A DNA stretch of 64,000 bases from Micromonospora aurantiaca ATCC 27029 (GTDB taxonomy: Bacteria > Actinomycetota > Actinomycetes > Mycobacteriales > Micromonosporaceae): NCBI RefSeq assembly GCF_000145235.1, contig NC_014391.1, positions 4,596,001 to 4,660,000 on the forward strand, read 5' to 3'. The notes beneath the pieces were generated by a model. The model ran no database searches and was not told the DNA's origin. It saw only the letters and a list, made by a program, of their open reading frames with translations. This document shows, piece by piece, positions 1-8,842 of the stretch; within the stretch, counting starts at the first letter, position 1; each line of letters opens with the position of its first letter. The position numbers and the translations under genes are program-made.

Positions 1-90
1 CAGCCCTCGCCGTCTGCGGGCCTCGCGCAGTTCCTCCAGCGTGACCTCGAGGGCCTTACGACCCTCTTCGAGCTGGTCCTCCAACGACAT
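1..90 (-). CDS. Partial CDS: N-terminus of a charged coiled-coil protein
   Basis: The minus strand reads MSLEDQLEEGRKALEVTLEE and on to the window edge, giving the first 30 residues of a gene that continues outside. The start is ATG at position 90, preceded by a GAGGAAG ribosome binding site 6 nt upstream. The visible part is rich in Glu, Leu and Arg with a heptad-like spacing, so a coiled coil is likely. The family cannot be told from this fragment. Confidence 0.5.
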   Translation of the reverse strand, partial: MSLEDQLEEGRKALEVTLEELREARRRRGL

Positions 91-546
91 CGCGTCTTCC
101 TCTCGGACCGGAGTCCGGCCGTGGCGTACCCGCAGGCACAGCACGAAGGAGGCGCGCGTGAGCAGGTTCGCCCGGCGGCGACATCATCTGCCGCCGGCAA
201 CCTTCACCGGGTATGTTCCTGAGTGCGAATCAAGAAACGACCCCGTAGCCCGTCGCCCCCGTGCGCCAGTGGCTGCGGGGTCTTCTGGTGACCGTCACCC
301 TAACCAGCACCCCCGACACTCCCCCGTTGACGCAACGCGAGCGACCATCGCGCACCACGGCAGATCTGCCGGAGGCGGAGGCGGAGCACCGCGCCGATCA
401 TCAACCGCGGCGGCAGCGGCCCCAGGACTCCAAGGCACCCGTGACCGGTGTGGAGGCAATTCATCGGCACGGGTGGAGCTCTCAAGAACGATCGGCCCGG
501 ACCTCGCTGCACACGGTCCGGGCCCCGCTTTACATCCTCGCCGTGG
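91..546. other. Intergenic region, no convincing gene
   Basis: Reading frames across this 456-nt stretch are out of keeping with the codon use of the neighbours. It should hold the promoter of the leftward gene that starts at 90. Its right end holds the terminator hairpin of the gene ending at 547. Nothing else was recognised. Confidence 0.5.
494..524 (-). terminator. Terminator-like hairpin
   Basis: A perfect 10-bp inverted repeat (GGCCCGGACC / GGTCCGGGCC) encloses an 11-nt loop. It lies 23 nt past the stop codon of the leftward gene at 547. There is no U-run, which is common for actinobacterial terminators. Confidence 0.6.
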
Positions 547-1896
547 TCAGGCCGTGACTGCCGTGTTGTTGTGGGCGGCGCGGGACGCGGCGATCAGTGA
601 CGCTCCGAGTTCCGCCGCCTTCTGTGGGGTGAGGCGCATTGTCGTGCGGTCCCAGCAGCCCGACAGTAGCGACGCGGCCAGGTTCCGGACCGTGCCGTGG
701 TCCATCCCGTCGGTCTTGGCGATGTCGGCGGTGCGCGGTTCCGGGTTGTCGATGGCCAGCGTCACTGATGGCGGCTCGTCGTATCCGTCGGGCGAGTTGA
801 ACGCGGCAAGGTCGACGGTGACCACCTTGATGTCGTTGGCGTCGTCGCTGTGTTGCCCATGCACGATGGCCACGTGCCGGTCGTGCAGACGGACGCCGTC
901 GTCGGCGCGGCAGTTCCCGGTGCACCACGCCGGGCACTCCGGATCGGAGGGCCGCGCGGGTGGGAGCAGGTAGCCGGCGTGCGACCACATCGCGAGGTCC
1001 ACCACCGCGTCCATTGTCTGCTCCTCGGTGCAGTGCAACCGCGCGGCCTGCTCAGGGACGCTCAGGCCCTGCTCGGTCATCCTGGCGGCGACCGCGCCGC
1101 GAAGCACTCTGATCTTCTGTGCAGCCGTCAGGCCCTGGTCGTCAATCACTCGGTCGACCAGGGCCGGGTCGAGGCTGGGCCGGTCCGGCACCGGAATCGC
1201 CGGGGCTTGAGTGGCCTCGGTCGCTTGGCTGTCTGCGTCGTGCGCCATGGTCACCACTCGGTCAACGGCCGTCCGTACCTGCTCGGCCTCGTCGAGGGTG
1301 AGGCGCAACACCGCCGTGGCACCCTCGACCACGAACTTCACCACCGGCTCGACCGCGTCGGCGTGCTGTTCCAGGTCGATCTCCAACTGCGGCGGCCGGT
1401 ACGCCTGACCGCGGCACGACTCACCGGCCGTACTCACCGCATCGTGCAGCGACAGCAGCACCGGTGGTGTGTCGTCTGGCCAGTGGAGTCGGTCATCGAG
1501 GTGGTCGCCGTCGAGGTGGGTCGCGTTGCACCAGGACGGACACGCCCGCTTCAGCCAGTACGGCCGGTGTGTCTGGCGGGCCAATGTGACCGCCGTGCGG
1601 ATGGAGGTAGCGAGGTAGCTGGCGTCGGTGAGGTTGAGCGGCTCCCGGGCGGACACGAGCACCACCGTCGGTGCGCTCTCCTCGGGCCGCTCAAGGTACT
1701 CCAGTGCGCGGATCTCCACTGCTGTCCCGCCGGCCCCGCCGTCGAGGGTCTCCATGAACGTCCGGGAGTGCCGCCGGGTCCGCCCGCCCGTAGCACTCAC
1801 CGCCTCCCCGGCGTGCACCTCGACGCACCACGGCGGGCAACCGTCGAGGCGTGTCGCCATGTGCGAACTGACGGTCGGTTTCAACAAGTCAACCAT
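547..1896 (-). CDS. Hypothetical protein with three DUF6907-like Cys/Trp repeats
   Basis: About 449 residues. Three similar modules begin with CPPWC, CPSWC and CPAWC, each followed by His/Arg-containing and beta-rich segments (the third continues CTGNC and RLHDRH). This matches the DUF6907 pattern of small Cys-Trp-Cys proteins common near actinomycete mobile elements and regulators; the spacing suggests metal binding but no function is known. Between modules two and three lies an Arg/Ala-rich helical stretch resembling a helix-turn-helix (PEQAARLHCTEEQTMDAV). The start is uncertain: ATG at 1896 puts the first module near the N-terminus, but the frame stays open to 2058. The gene runs leftward, divergent from the integrase, and ends at a strong hairpin. 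Confidence 0.6.
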   Translation of the reverse strand: MVDLLKPTVSSHMATRLDGCPPWCVEVHAGEAVSATGGRTRRHSRTFMETLDGGAGGTAVEIRALEYLERPEESAPTVVLVSAREPLNLTDASYLATSIRTAVTLARQTHRPYWLKRACPSWCNATHLDGDHLDDRLHWPDDTPPVLLSLHDAVSTAGESCRGQAYRPPQLEIDLEQHADAVEPVVKFVVEGATAVLRLTLDEAEQVRTAVDRVVTMAHDADSQATEATQAPAIPVPDRPSLDPALVDRVIDDQGLTAAQKIRVLRGAVAARMTEQGLSVPEQAARLHCTEEQTMDAVVDLAMWSHAGYLLPPARPSDPECPAWCTGNCRADDGVRLHDRHVAIVHGQHSDDANDIKVVTVDLAAFNSPDGYDEPPSVTLAIDNPEPRTADIAKTDGMDHGTVRNLAASLLSGCWDRTTMRLTPQKAAELGASLIAASRAAHNNTAVTA

Positions 1897-2129
1897 CCCG
1901 GAATGGTCACGCACGTTTCTCGCCCAACGACGGACAGCGTGTGCACGACCCTCGCAATGGGCCGGTTCGGTGGCGGACCGTTCGAGGGTCCGCGGACCAT
2001 CGATCTGCTGCAGGCGCCTTTCAGCCCATTTCATCTCTACTCGGCGGATGCCGAACATCGAGACCGAAAGCGTCCCTCGTCATCGACGGTGTCGCGACGA
2101 TGAGCCCACACCAGGTCAAGGGAGAGACC

Positions 2130-3584
2130 ATGAACAGTCAGGGCGTCATCGGCAAGCGGTGCGGGTGCCTCGACACGGCGACGGGCCGCCGCCGGGGTAG
2201 TTCCTGCCCGCGGTTGTCGGAGCGTGAGCACGGCAGTTGGTACTTCCACTGCTCCACCCGCAACCTGCTCGGCCAGGCCGAGCGGATACGCCGGGGCGGT
2301 TACCCGTCGCAGGCGGCAGCCCGCCGAGCACGCGACGAGTTGCTGGCGCTGTCCCGGGAGGAGCAGGCCGGCCGGTCGTGGACGGTCACTCGCTGGTTGC
2401 GGTACTGGTTGTCGACCAGGACCCGGATCCGGCCGACCACACGGATGCACTACACCCGCGACATCGAGCAGTTCCTCATCCCGCATATCGGCCAGCTGAT
2501 CCTCGGTGAGTTGACCTCGCGGCAGCTCACCGCCGCCTTCGCCGCGATCGCGGCCACCCGCAACCGTGCCGGGCAGCTGCGGTCCGCCTGCACCCTGCAG
2601 CACCTGCACACCACGCTGCGGGCGGCACTGACCGGCGCGGTCCGCGAAGGGCTGATCCGGGACAACCCGGCACGTCGCATCGAGCTACCCGCCCGCCCCC
2701 GCCCGCAGGCCCAGGTGTGGACCGAAGCTCGCGTCGCCGAGTGGCAGGCCAGCGGCGAGCGTCCCACCATCGCCGTGTGGACGCCGACGCAGCTTGCCGC
2801 CTTCCTCGACTACGTCCGCGACGACAGCCTGTTCCCTTTCTGGTGGCTGGTCGCCCTACGGGGGCTGCGCCGCGGTGAGGCCGCCGGGCTGCGCTGGACC
2901 GAAGTCGACCTGCACACCGGCCAACTATCGGTGGTACGGCAGCGCACGACCGCCGGCTACGACGTGCACGAAGGGCCACCCAAGTCACAGGCCAGCCGCC
3001 GCACCGTGGCGCTGGACCAGCACACCGTTCGGGTGCTGCGCCAGCACCGCGAGCGGCAGCGCCAGCGACGCGCCGCGCGAATCGACGCCGGGAAGGTGGG
3101 CCACGACAGTGGCTACGTGTTCACCGGTCCCGACGGGCTACCGATTCATCCCGGCTACCTCACCCAACGCTTGCGGCTGCTCGTCGGCCGGGCAGGGCTA
3201 CCTCCGATTAGGCTGCACGACCTGCGGCATGGAGCCGCGACCCTCGCCCACGCCGCCGGCGCTGACCTCAAGACCGTCCAGGACCAGCTCGGGCACGCCA
3301 CCATCCACCTGACCGCCGACACCTACACCAGCGTCCTGCCCGACACCCAACGCGAAGCGGCCGAGGCCACCGCGCGCCTCGTCCTCGACGCCGCCGCATC
3401 GGGCGATGAGATCCGACGCCAGGTCAGTGACCTGCGGGCTGAGTCGCCGGAGCAGGCCAAGCCTTCGGGTGTACGGGCTACGCGGGGATGCCAAGCCAGG
3501 TGGAGACTCGGCCGGACGGCAAGCGATGCCCGAATCCGGCGGGTCTCCAGGCGACTCATCGGCAGGGACCGCAGGTCGCTCTAG
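2130..3584 (+). CDS. Tyrosine recombinase / phage-type site-specific integrase
   Basis: 484 residues, usual length for integrative-element integrases. The N-terminal third (about 80-180) is the SAM-like core-binding domain; the C-terminal half is the catalytic domain. Active-site residues are all visible: Arg247 in LRGLRRGE, Lys285, His363 and Arg366 in LHDLRH, His389 in QLGHA and nucleophile Tyr399 in ADTYTSV. The start ATG at 2130 follows GGGAGAG by 5 nt; the frame is open upstream but without a good ribosome site. The C-terminal ~80 residues beyond the tyrosine are basic and low in complexity. No excisionase is adjacent. A fragment of a closely similar gene lies near 27.65 kb, so two related integration events may have occurred. 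Confidence 0.92.
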   Translation: MNSQGVIGKRCGCLDTATGRRRGSSCPRLSEREHGSWYFHCSTRNLLGQAERIRRGGYPSQAAARRARDELLALSREEQAGRSWTVTRWLRYWLSTRTRIRPTTRMHYTRDIEQFLIPHIGQLILGELTSRQLTAAFAAIAATRNRAGQLRSACTLQHLHTTLRAALTGAVREGLIRDNPARRIELPARPRPQAQVWTEARVAEWQASGERPTIAVWTPTQLAAFLDYVRDDSLFPFWWLVALRGLRRGEAAGLRWTEVDLHTGQLSVVRQRTTAGYDVHEGPPKSQASRRTVALDQHTVRVLRQHRERQRQRRAARIDAGKVGHDSGYVFTGPDGLPIHPGYLTQRLRLLVGRAGLPPIRLHDLRHGAATLAHAAGADLKTVQDQLGHATIHLTADTYTSVLPDTQREAAEATARLVLDAAASGDEIRRQVSDLRAESPEQAKPSGVRATRGCQARWRLGRTASDARIRRVSRRLIGRDRRSL

Positions 3585-3642
3585 CCGCCGCACGACAGTC
3601 TGGTGTGCTCAGGCGGCGTGTGGTCGCGACTGTTGAGGTGCG

Positions 3643-3703
3643 GCGGCAGGGACGGGATTCACCTCTGGGGGGCGTAGGGGTGTCGGGTACCCGCCCCTGC
3701 CGC
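3643..3703. terminator. Inverted repeat between convergent genes
   Basis: GCGGCAGGG (3643-3651) and CCCTGCCGC (3695-3703) form a 9-bp stem between the integrase (ending 3584) and the leftward oxidoreductase (ending 3766). The loop is long, about 43 nt, with a smaller GGTACC-centred hairpin inside. It could act as a bidirectional terminator or be part of an attachment region. Confidence 0.35.
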
Positions 3704-3765
3704 ACGGACGCTCACAGCCGCATCCCTTCTGTAGGCGCCGACATGCGCTGCCCCGTTACAGACGT

Positions 3766-4872
3766 TCAGCGGCATGTGGCGGTTGAAGCCGCCGCCTGCG
3801 TTGTCGGCGCCGTCGGCTGGCTTCGAGACCGCTCGGGTGACAGGCCGAGCACATCCTGGGCGATGCGGTGGATCGTGCCGAGCGTACGGTCGCGTCCGCC
3901 GGCGCCTTCGACCATCAGCAGCAGGTGCCGCATGCCGGGCAGGGTGGCGGCCTGCTCCAGCGTTTCCGTGCAGCGGCGGGGCGAGCCGACGGGGTGGATG
4001 GCGACGAGCCGCTCCACGTACGAGGCCAGGTCCGAGGGACCGGCTGGAGTGCCGTCGAGGCGGACGTACTCGCGGGTGCCGGCCAGCAGCGCCGGGAGTC
4101 CGGCGCGTACGGCGTCGGCGGCGTGGGCGTCGTCGTCCTCGACGTGCGCTAGGTGCGCGCTGGCATGGTCGATGCGGTGCACGTCGTGGCCGTGCGCGGC
4201 GGCGGCCCGGGCGTAGCGGTCGAGGAGGCCGGCCTTCTCGTCAAGGTCGGCGTGCAGGCCGAGCAGCAGCGGCATGCCGTGCCGGGCGGCGAGGTCGACC
4301 GTCTGCGGTGAGGTCGCCGCGACCCACACCGGTATCCGCCGCGCGGGCCGTGGCACCACGGGCACGGGCCGGAACGGGAACCGGTCGTTGCCGGCGACCG
4401 TCGGGGCGCCGGACAGCCACCGGCCCAGAAGCTCCAGCGCGTCGTGGAAGCCGGTGTGGAAGCGGTCTAGGCCGGTGCCGAACACTTCCAGGTCGACCCA
4501 CGGGCCGCCCCGGCCGACGCCCAGGCGGAACCGTCCGCCGGACAACTCGTCGAGCAGCACTGCCTCCTCGCCGAGGGCGACCGGGTGGCGGTTGGACAGG
4601 ATGCAGGCGGCGGTGCCGACCGTGATGGTGCGGGTGGCGCCGAGCAGATGCGCGGCGAAGGTGATCGCCGAGGGGCACACGCCGTAGGAGATGAAGTGGT
4701 GCTCGGCGATCCACACCCCGGAGTACCCGGCGACCTCCGCGGCCCGGCCGTAGGCGTGGGCGTCGGCGAGAGCCGTGGCGTGGGTTGCGCCCGGGCGGTG
4801 CCCGGCGAGCAGGAACAGGTGGACGTCCACGTCGCGACCTGCTCGCCGGGCGGTGACCGGATCAGCAGTCAC
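3766..4872 (-). CDS. LLM-class (luciferase-like) flavin-dependent oxidoreductase
   Basis: About 368 residues, a normal size for the bacterial luciferase-like monooxygenase family. Landmarks are GVWIAEHHF near the N-terminus, RTITVGTAACIL, the LSGGRFRLGVGRG signature and the IPVWVAATSPQTVDLAARHG segment that lines the flavin site. Such enzymes use FMN or F420 to oxidise small molecules; the substrate cannot be read here. The start is probably GTG at 4872, overlapping by 11 nt the 3' end of the small gene fragment upstream, so the two were once translationally coupled. ATG at 4905 and a GTG near 4830 are alternatives. The C-terminal ~25 residues are Thr/Ala-rich and poorly conserved in style. 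Confidence 0.85.
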   Translation of the reverse strand: MTADPVTARRAGRDVDVHLFLLAGHRPGATHATALADAHAYGRAAEVAGYSGVWIAEHHFISYGVCPSAITFAAHLLGATRTITVGTAACILSNRHPVALGEEAVLLDELSGGRFRLGVGRGGPWVDLEVFGTGLDRFHTGFHDALELLGRWLSGAPTVAGNDRFPFRPVPVVPRPARRIPVWVAATSPQTVDLAARHGMPLLLGLHADLDEKAGLLDRYARAAAAHGHDVHRIDHASAHLAHVEDDDAHAADAVRAGLPALLAGTREYVRLDGTPAGPSDLASYVERLVAIHPVGSPRRCTETLEQAATLPGMRHLLLMVEGAGGRDRTLGTIHRIAQDVLGLSPERSRSQPTAPTTQAAASTATCR

Positions 4873-4998
4873 GCAGCTCGGGCGACTGGTTGAGCAGCTG
4901 ACCACGGGTGGACACGAAGCGGCGGTAGGTGTCGGAGTCGACGGCGGCCAGCCGGAACGCCGCGACGCGGTGGCAGTTCTGGAAGGCCAGCTTCACAC

Positions 4999-6275
4999 CG
5001 ACTTGTTTCATGGTGGCCGGAGATCACGGTCTGCAGCCAGGATCTTCGAGGCGGTGGTCGGGGTCGCTCGCTTCACACCTGCCGCCTGTGGGCTGGCTTT
5101 TCTTCGGCCTGCGTCCCGGCCATCGCCGCTGGCGGGGAGTGGCTTGAGAGAGGCCTGTGGTGCTGAAAGTCGGTGTGCCCTCCTCGCTCGTCACAGGTTG
5201 TGGACGAGGAGAGGATACGGATGGCTGGCAAGGTCGTTATCGGCATCGATCCGCATAAGGCGAGTTGGACCGCGGCGGCGGTGGACAGCTCCCAGCGGGT
5301 GCTGGCTGTGGTGCGGGTAGAGGTTAATCGCGACGGCTACCGGCAACTACGCCGCTTCGCCCGCCGATTTCCTCGTGCTGTGTGGGCGATCGAGGGTGCT
5401 GGTGGACTGGGTGCGCCGCTGGTGACGCGGCTGGCAGCCGATGACGTCCAGGCGGTCGATGTGCCAGCCAAACTCGCTGCCCGGGTGCGCCTGTTGTCCA
5501 CCGGCCACAACCGTAAGACCGACCAGGCGGACGCCGTCTCCGTCGCGATCGCCGCGCTGACCGCGCAAGGCCTGCGTAGCGTCGAGACAGACCAGACCAC
5601 GGCGGCGCTACGGGCGTGGACCGAGCACCGGGAGGACCTGGTGCGCACCCGCACTCAGACCGTTAACCGGCTGCACGTCTTGCTCGCTCAGCTGCTGCCC
5701 GCCGGTGGCGCAGCCAACCTCACGGCCGACAGCGCCGCCGCCTTGCTGCGAACCGTGCGTCCCCGCGAGCTGCTGGCCCGCACGCAGCGCCAGATCGCGG
5801 TCGACCTCGTCGCCGAGATCCGGCGCCTGGACCGACGCATCAGCGCGGCCGGTGACGCCATCACCGCTGCCGTCGCCGCAGCCGGCAGCACTCTGACCCG
5901 CCTCTACGGCGTCGGCGACATCGTCGCCGCCATCGTGCTCGCGCGCACCGGCTCGGTCAGCCGGTTCGCCTCCTCAGCACACTTCGCGTCCTTCGCCGGC
6001 GTCGCCCCGATCGAAGTCTCCTCCGGCGACGTCGTTCGCCACCGACTCTCCCGGGCAGGGGACCGGCAACTCAACCGTGCTCTGCACGTCATCGCCATCA
6101 CCCAAATCCGCGGCGACACCGCAGGCAGGGCTTACTACCAGCGCAAACGACAAGCCGGCAAAAGCCACCGAGAAGCACTACGCTGCTTGAAGCGCCGCCT
6201 CGCGGACGTGGTCTATCGAACCCTGCTCCACGACGCCAACACCTCCTTCGGGACTCCCTCTTGACACAGAGAGGC
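4999..6275 (+). mobile_element. IS110-family insertion sequence
   Basis: The element is bounded by the break in the reading frame of the host gene: left edge about 4997-4999, right edge about 6275-6278, hence about 1.28 kb. No terminal inverted repeats are evident, as expected for IS110. The 2-3 nt ambiguity at the edges (CC shared) leaves room for only a very short target duplication, or none. It carries one transposase gene read left to right, with about 220 nt of non-coding left end. Confidence 0.85.
5221..6264 (+). CDS. IS110-family transposase (DEDD type)
   Basis: 347 residues. The N-terminal DEDD nuclease domain starts VVIGIDPHKASWTAAAVD (first Asp of the tetrad) and includes WAIEGAGGLG and the KTDQADA motif. 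The C-terminal transposase_20 domain has LTRLYGVGDIVAAIVLARTG and the conserved FASFAGVAPIEVSSG with the following RQLNRALH. Start ATG 5221 follows GGAGAGGAT. It appears intact and may be active. Confidence 0.93.
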   Translation: MAGKVVIGIDPHKASWTAAAVDSSQRVLAVVRVEVNRDGYRQLRRFARRFPRAVWAIEGAGGLGAPLVTRLAADDVQAVDVPAKLAARVRLLSTGHNRKTDQADAVSVAIAALTAQGLRSVETDQTTAALRAWTEHREDLVRTRTQTVNRLHVLLAQLLPAGGAANLTADSAAALLRTVRPRELLARTQRQIAVDLVAEIRRLDRRISAAGDAITAAVAAAGSTLTRLYGVGDIVAAIVLARTGSVSRFASSAHFASFAGVAPIEVSSGDVVRHRLSRAGDRQLNRALHVIAITQIRGDTAGRAYYQRKRQAGKSHREALRCLKRRLADVVYRTLLHDANTSFGTPS

Positions 6276-6797
6276 GCCGAAGTGGCGCTCAAGGCTGGAC
6301 CGGATGGCGTCGCTGGCCAGGGCGCGCAGGAGCTGGCCCCGCTCGGTCTCGCTCGGCGGTGGCACGACGTTGTCGGCGAAGTCGGCGTCGGACGACTCCA
6401 GGTCGGCCGCCACGCGGCTGACGACCTGCCAGGCGTACGGCAGCGAGTCGCGGACACAGGCCACGAACGCCTCGTCGTCGACGGGACCTGCTTCGGCGGC
6501 TTGCAACAGGTTCGGTGGCACGGCGAGAGACATGCTCCTCCTCACACGATAACGATCACTGTTGTCGTTAGCGGCGCGTCATGAGCACACCACGCACCGT
6601 CTGTTGCGTCAATGGCCCCCGTCGGTCTCGACGACGTGGACCACTGTGTTCTTTCTGGTCGTGCAGACCGGCAGAGGTGGGGGTCGGCCGGCGCGAGGCC
6701 CGGGTGGGCGGTGGGCTCGCGCCGGCCGGGTCCGCCGGTTGCAGGTACCCCCTACCTCGGCGGACGGCTGTGTTGGACCACTACGGGGTGGCGGTGG

Positions 6798-7442
6798 TCA
6801 GGGGAGGACGTCGAAGGTCCAGGTCTTGGCGCCGGAGCTAATGGTGCTGCCGTTGGAGGCGAGTACGCCGGTGACTTCGAAGGTGACGCTGTAGGTGCCG
6901 GCGGCGTCGAAGCCCCAGTTGAGGTGGGCGTGGGTGTTGCGGTTGACGTTGAGGTTGTCGGGCAGTCCGTTGCCGCTGTCGAACAGCACGGTGGGGGTGC
7001 CGCCGGAGACGGTGTAGACGCTGAAGCCGGCCGGTCCGGTGACTTTGGTGAGTTTGAAGGTGACCCGGTTGTTCTGGAACACGCCGCTGGGCACCTCGGT
7101 GGTGTTCCAGCCGCCCCAGAGCAGTCCGGTGGTGCTGGCCTGGGGTAGCACCCAGGCCTGCCCGCTGGTGCCGAGGAACGACCAGGCGCTGCCGCTGGGG
7201 ACGGTGAGCTTGGCGGTGTTGGGCACGCGCAGGACGACGTCGGCGGGGTTGCGCTCCACCGACGGGCTGACGGTGTCGTCGAGCAGGTTGACGCTCAGCG
7301 CGCCGCCGGCGTAGTCGACGTCGATGACGTCGACGTGGCCGCTGGACAGCACGATCGGCACCGCGGCGGCGGGGGCGGCGGTGCCGGCGAGCAGGGCGGC
7401 GGTCAGGGCGAGGCCGGCGAGGATACGGTTGCGGGTACGCAT
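6798..7442 (-). CDS. Secreted choice-of-anchor M (actinobacterial surface repeat) protein
   Basis: 214 residues. A Sec signal peptide (MRTRNRILAGLALTAALLAG, cleaved after AAA near residue 29) is followed by one complete repeat of the TIGR03769 / choice-of-anchor M type: SSGHVDVIDVDYAGGALSV, NPADVVLRVPN, FLGTSGQAWVLPQAS, LLWGGWNT and NTHAHLNWGFDAAGTYSV. There is no LPXTG motif or membrane anchor, so it is probably released or held by other surface proteins. The start ATG 7442 lies 5 nt from the end of the upstream paralogue, so the two form one operon. The conserved HAHxNW segment offers possible metal ligands, but its role is unproven. Confidence 0.85.
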   Translation of the reverse strand: MRTRNRILAGLALTAALLAGTAAPAAAVPIVLSSGHVDVIDVDYAGGALSVNLLDDTVSPSVERNPADVVLRVPNTAKLTVPSGSAWSFLGTSGQAWVLPQASTTGLLWGGWNTTEVPSGVFQNNRVTFKLTKVTGPAGFSVYTVSGGTPTVLFDSGNGLPDNLNVNRNTHAHLNWGFDAAGTYSVTFEVTGVLASNGSTISSGAKTWTFDVLP

Positions 7443-7447
7443 GGCGA

Positions 7448-8095
7448 TCACGCCCTGACCACGACGTGGAGGGTGGCCGGCTCGCTGGTGACCTGCTGCC
7501 CGGTGGCGGCGAGGGTGCCGGTGGCCCGGAACGTGATGCAGTAGGTGCCGGCGCGGTCGAAGGCCCAGTTGGCGTGCAGGTGGTCGCCGGCGGTCAGGGC
7601 GATGGTGTCGGGCAGGCCGTCGCCGCTGTCGGCGAGGACGGTGGGCTGCCCTACGGCGTTCTCGGTGTAGATGGCGAGCTGTCCGGGCCCGCTGACCGAC
7701 TGGACGCCGAGGGTGAGTGCGTCGGCGGTGAAGGTGCCCGGCTCGATCTCCTCGGCGGCGATGCCGGGCCAGATCAGGTCGGTGTTCTGGATCTCGGGCA
7801 GGATCCACACCTTCGACACCCCGGGGGTGCCGAGGAAGCCGAAGGCGGGATCGCTGGGGACGGTGACCTTGGCCTGTCGCTTGACGACGATCTTGACCTG
7901 GTCGGTGGCGTACTCGACGTCGTTGTCCTCGTCGTGGATGCCGAGTTCCAGCTCACCGGCCTCGTAGGCGATGTCGACGAGGTCGAGGTGTCCGGAGCTG
8001 AATGTCACGACGGTGGCCTGCGCCGGTGGCGCTGCCGCGAGCAGCGCCGCGGTCACCGCCCCGGTGGCGAGCAGCAGGCGGATGGGCTTGCGCAC
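7448..8095 (-). CDS. Secreted choice-of-anchor M (actinobacterial surface repeat) protein
   Basis: 215 residues with a signal peptide (MRKPIRLLLATGAVTAALLA, cleavage near QAT) and one surface repeat: SSGHLDLVDIAYEAGELEL, DQVKIVVKRQAKVTVPSDPA, FLGTPGVSKVWILPEIQ, LIWPGIAAEE and DHLHANWAFDRAGTYCITF. It has no wall anchor. It is paralogous to the next gene and probably co-transcribed with it. A Zur-like palindrome lies 45-57 nt upstream of the start, so zinc starvation is the likely inducer. Confidence 0.85.
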   Translation of the reverse strand: MRKPIRLLLATGAVTAALLAAAPPAQATVVTFSSGHLDLVDIAYEAGELELGIHDEDNDVEYATDQVKIVVKRQAKVTVPSDPAFGFLGTPGVSKVWILPEIQNTDLIWPGIAAEEIEPGTFTADALTLGVQSVSGPGQLAIYTENAVGQPTVLADSGDGLPDTIALTAGDHLHANWAFDRAGTYCITFRATGTLAATGQQVTSEPATLHVVVRA

Positions 8096-8139
8096 GAAGG
8101 ACTCCTTCCCGCGATCCCCTGTGGACCGCAGTTATTGGA

Positions 8140-8152
8140 AATGATAGTCGTT
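8140..8152. promoter_or_regulatory. Zur-like operator
   Basis: AATGA-TAG-TCGTT is a 5-3-5 palindrome with one mismatch, close to the actinobacterial Zur consensus (TGAAAATGATTTTCA type). It lies just upstream of the two surface-protein genes that read left from 8095. A regulator of the right family is encoded at 22726-23130. Confidence 0.6.
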
Positions 8153-8564
8153 AGCGATAATGGGGGGAAGGGCTGATCGGTGGAGGCGGTGACGGCCGCA
8201 CCGGCGGTGCGCTTCCGGCGAGGCGTCACGGTGCGGCTGCGGCGGCGACCGCGGCCATGGTCGGCCCGCCCGCCGCTGTCGGCCTGCGTTGCCTTCCGGT
8301 ACGTGATCGGTACGTGTCCAGGCGCAGGTACTCGCCAGCGCCGCTGGAACACCGGCCAGACCGTCTCAGCCTCTTTGTCCGGCGCCGCCGTCGCGGCATG
8401 CGAGGTGTGCGGGATGTCCGGCGCTACGCGGCTCGCACCTGGTCCGAGGTGACGAGGCGGCATGTCTGTAGGCGCGGCGGCGCGAAACAACGGAATGGGA
8501 AGCACGCGTCCTGGCGATGGCATTCGCAGCAGGCGGCCGGTTCATCTGGGTCGGCACCGGTACC

Positions 8565-8598
8565 GACGTGGCGGCCTCGTCACCGAGACCGCCACGTC
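8565..8598 (-). terminator. Terminator-like hairpin after the transporter operon
   Basis: GACGTGGCGG (8565-8574) and CCGCCACGTC (8589-8598) form a perfect 10-bp stem with a 14-nt loop. It lies about 245 nt past the stop of the permease gene at 8843 and may end the long leftward operon. Confidence 0.5.
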
Positions 8599-8842
8599 TC
8601 CCCAGATCCGCCCACCGGAGGTACCACGCTCCTCGACGGATCACAGAAATGATAACCGGGTTCATGTAGCCCACGGTGGCTGGGCCACCGGACGGTCGTG
8701 CCGGGCAGGACACTGGAGGTCACCCACGCTCTGTTCCTTGAGAAGCCGCCCGGGCGCACCCCACGGGCCACCGGCGGGGAGGTCCGCTTCACGGGAAGCG
8801 TTGCCGGCTCCGGCGACCGGGTCACCCACCGGCGCCCGGCTT

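Larger units (their letters stand above)
4862..6533 (-). pseudogene. SCO5389-like small conserved protein split by an IS110 element
   Basis: The 5' part (6533 to about 6276) encodes MSLAVPPNLLQAAEAGPVDD and on through RALASDAIRSSLERHFG. The 3' part (about 4996 to 4862) encodes VKLAFQNCHRVAAFRL through LLNQSPELRDC and a stop. Joined, they give about 130 residues; from memory this matches the actinobacterial 'SCO5389 family' of unknown function, in which RHFGV runs directly into RLAFQNC. The start ATG at 6533 has an excellent GGAGGAG site. The IS110 element lies exactly between the halves with no large loss of coding sequence. Each half alone would yield a truncated product. Downstream it overlaps the luciferase-like gene, so the insertion also separates that gene from its likely promoter. 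Confidence 0.85.
8096..8842. other. Intergenic region with regulatory site and terminator
   Basis: This 747-nt gap separates two leftward units. It holds the Zur-like box near 8140 and a hairpin at 8565-8598. Reading frames of 90-130 codons exist on both strands but lack signal peptides, known motifs or consistent codon use, so no gene is called. Confidence 0.5.

Noticed and set aside
850..2103. Long plus-strand frame opposite the DUF6907 gene
   Set aside because: It is antisense to a gene with recognisable repeats, and its protein is low-complexity Arg/Val/Gly typical of high-GC shadow frames.
4862..5011. A 49-residue frame ending in LRDC overlapping the luciferase-like gene, at first taken for a RiPP precursor
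   Set aside because: Its sequence continues the interrupted gene on the other side of the IS110 element, and the first five residues are element sequence.
6545..6575. TAACGA...TCGTTA inverted repeat upstream of the split gene, considered as a sixth Zur box
   Set aside because: The arms are 9 nt apart and do not fit the 5-3-5 spacing of the other boxes.
8180..8452. 90-codon frame in the gap upstream of the surface-protein pair
   Set aside because: No ribosome site, motif or consistent codon preference; the region holds regulatory DNA.
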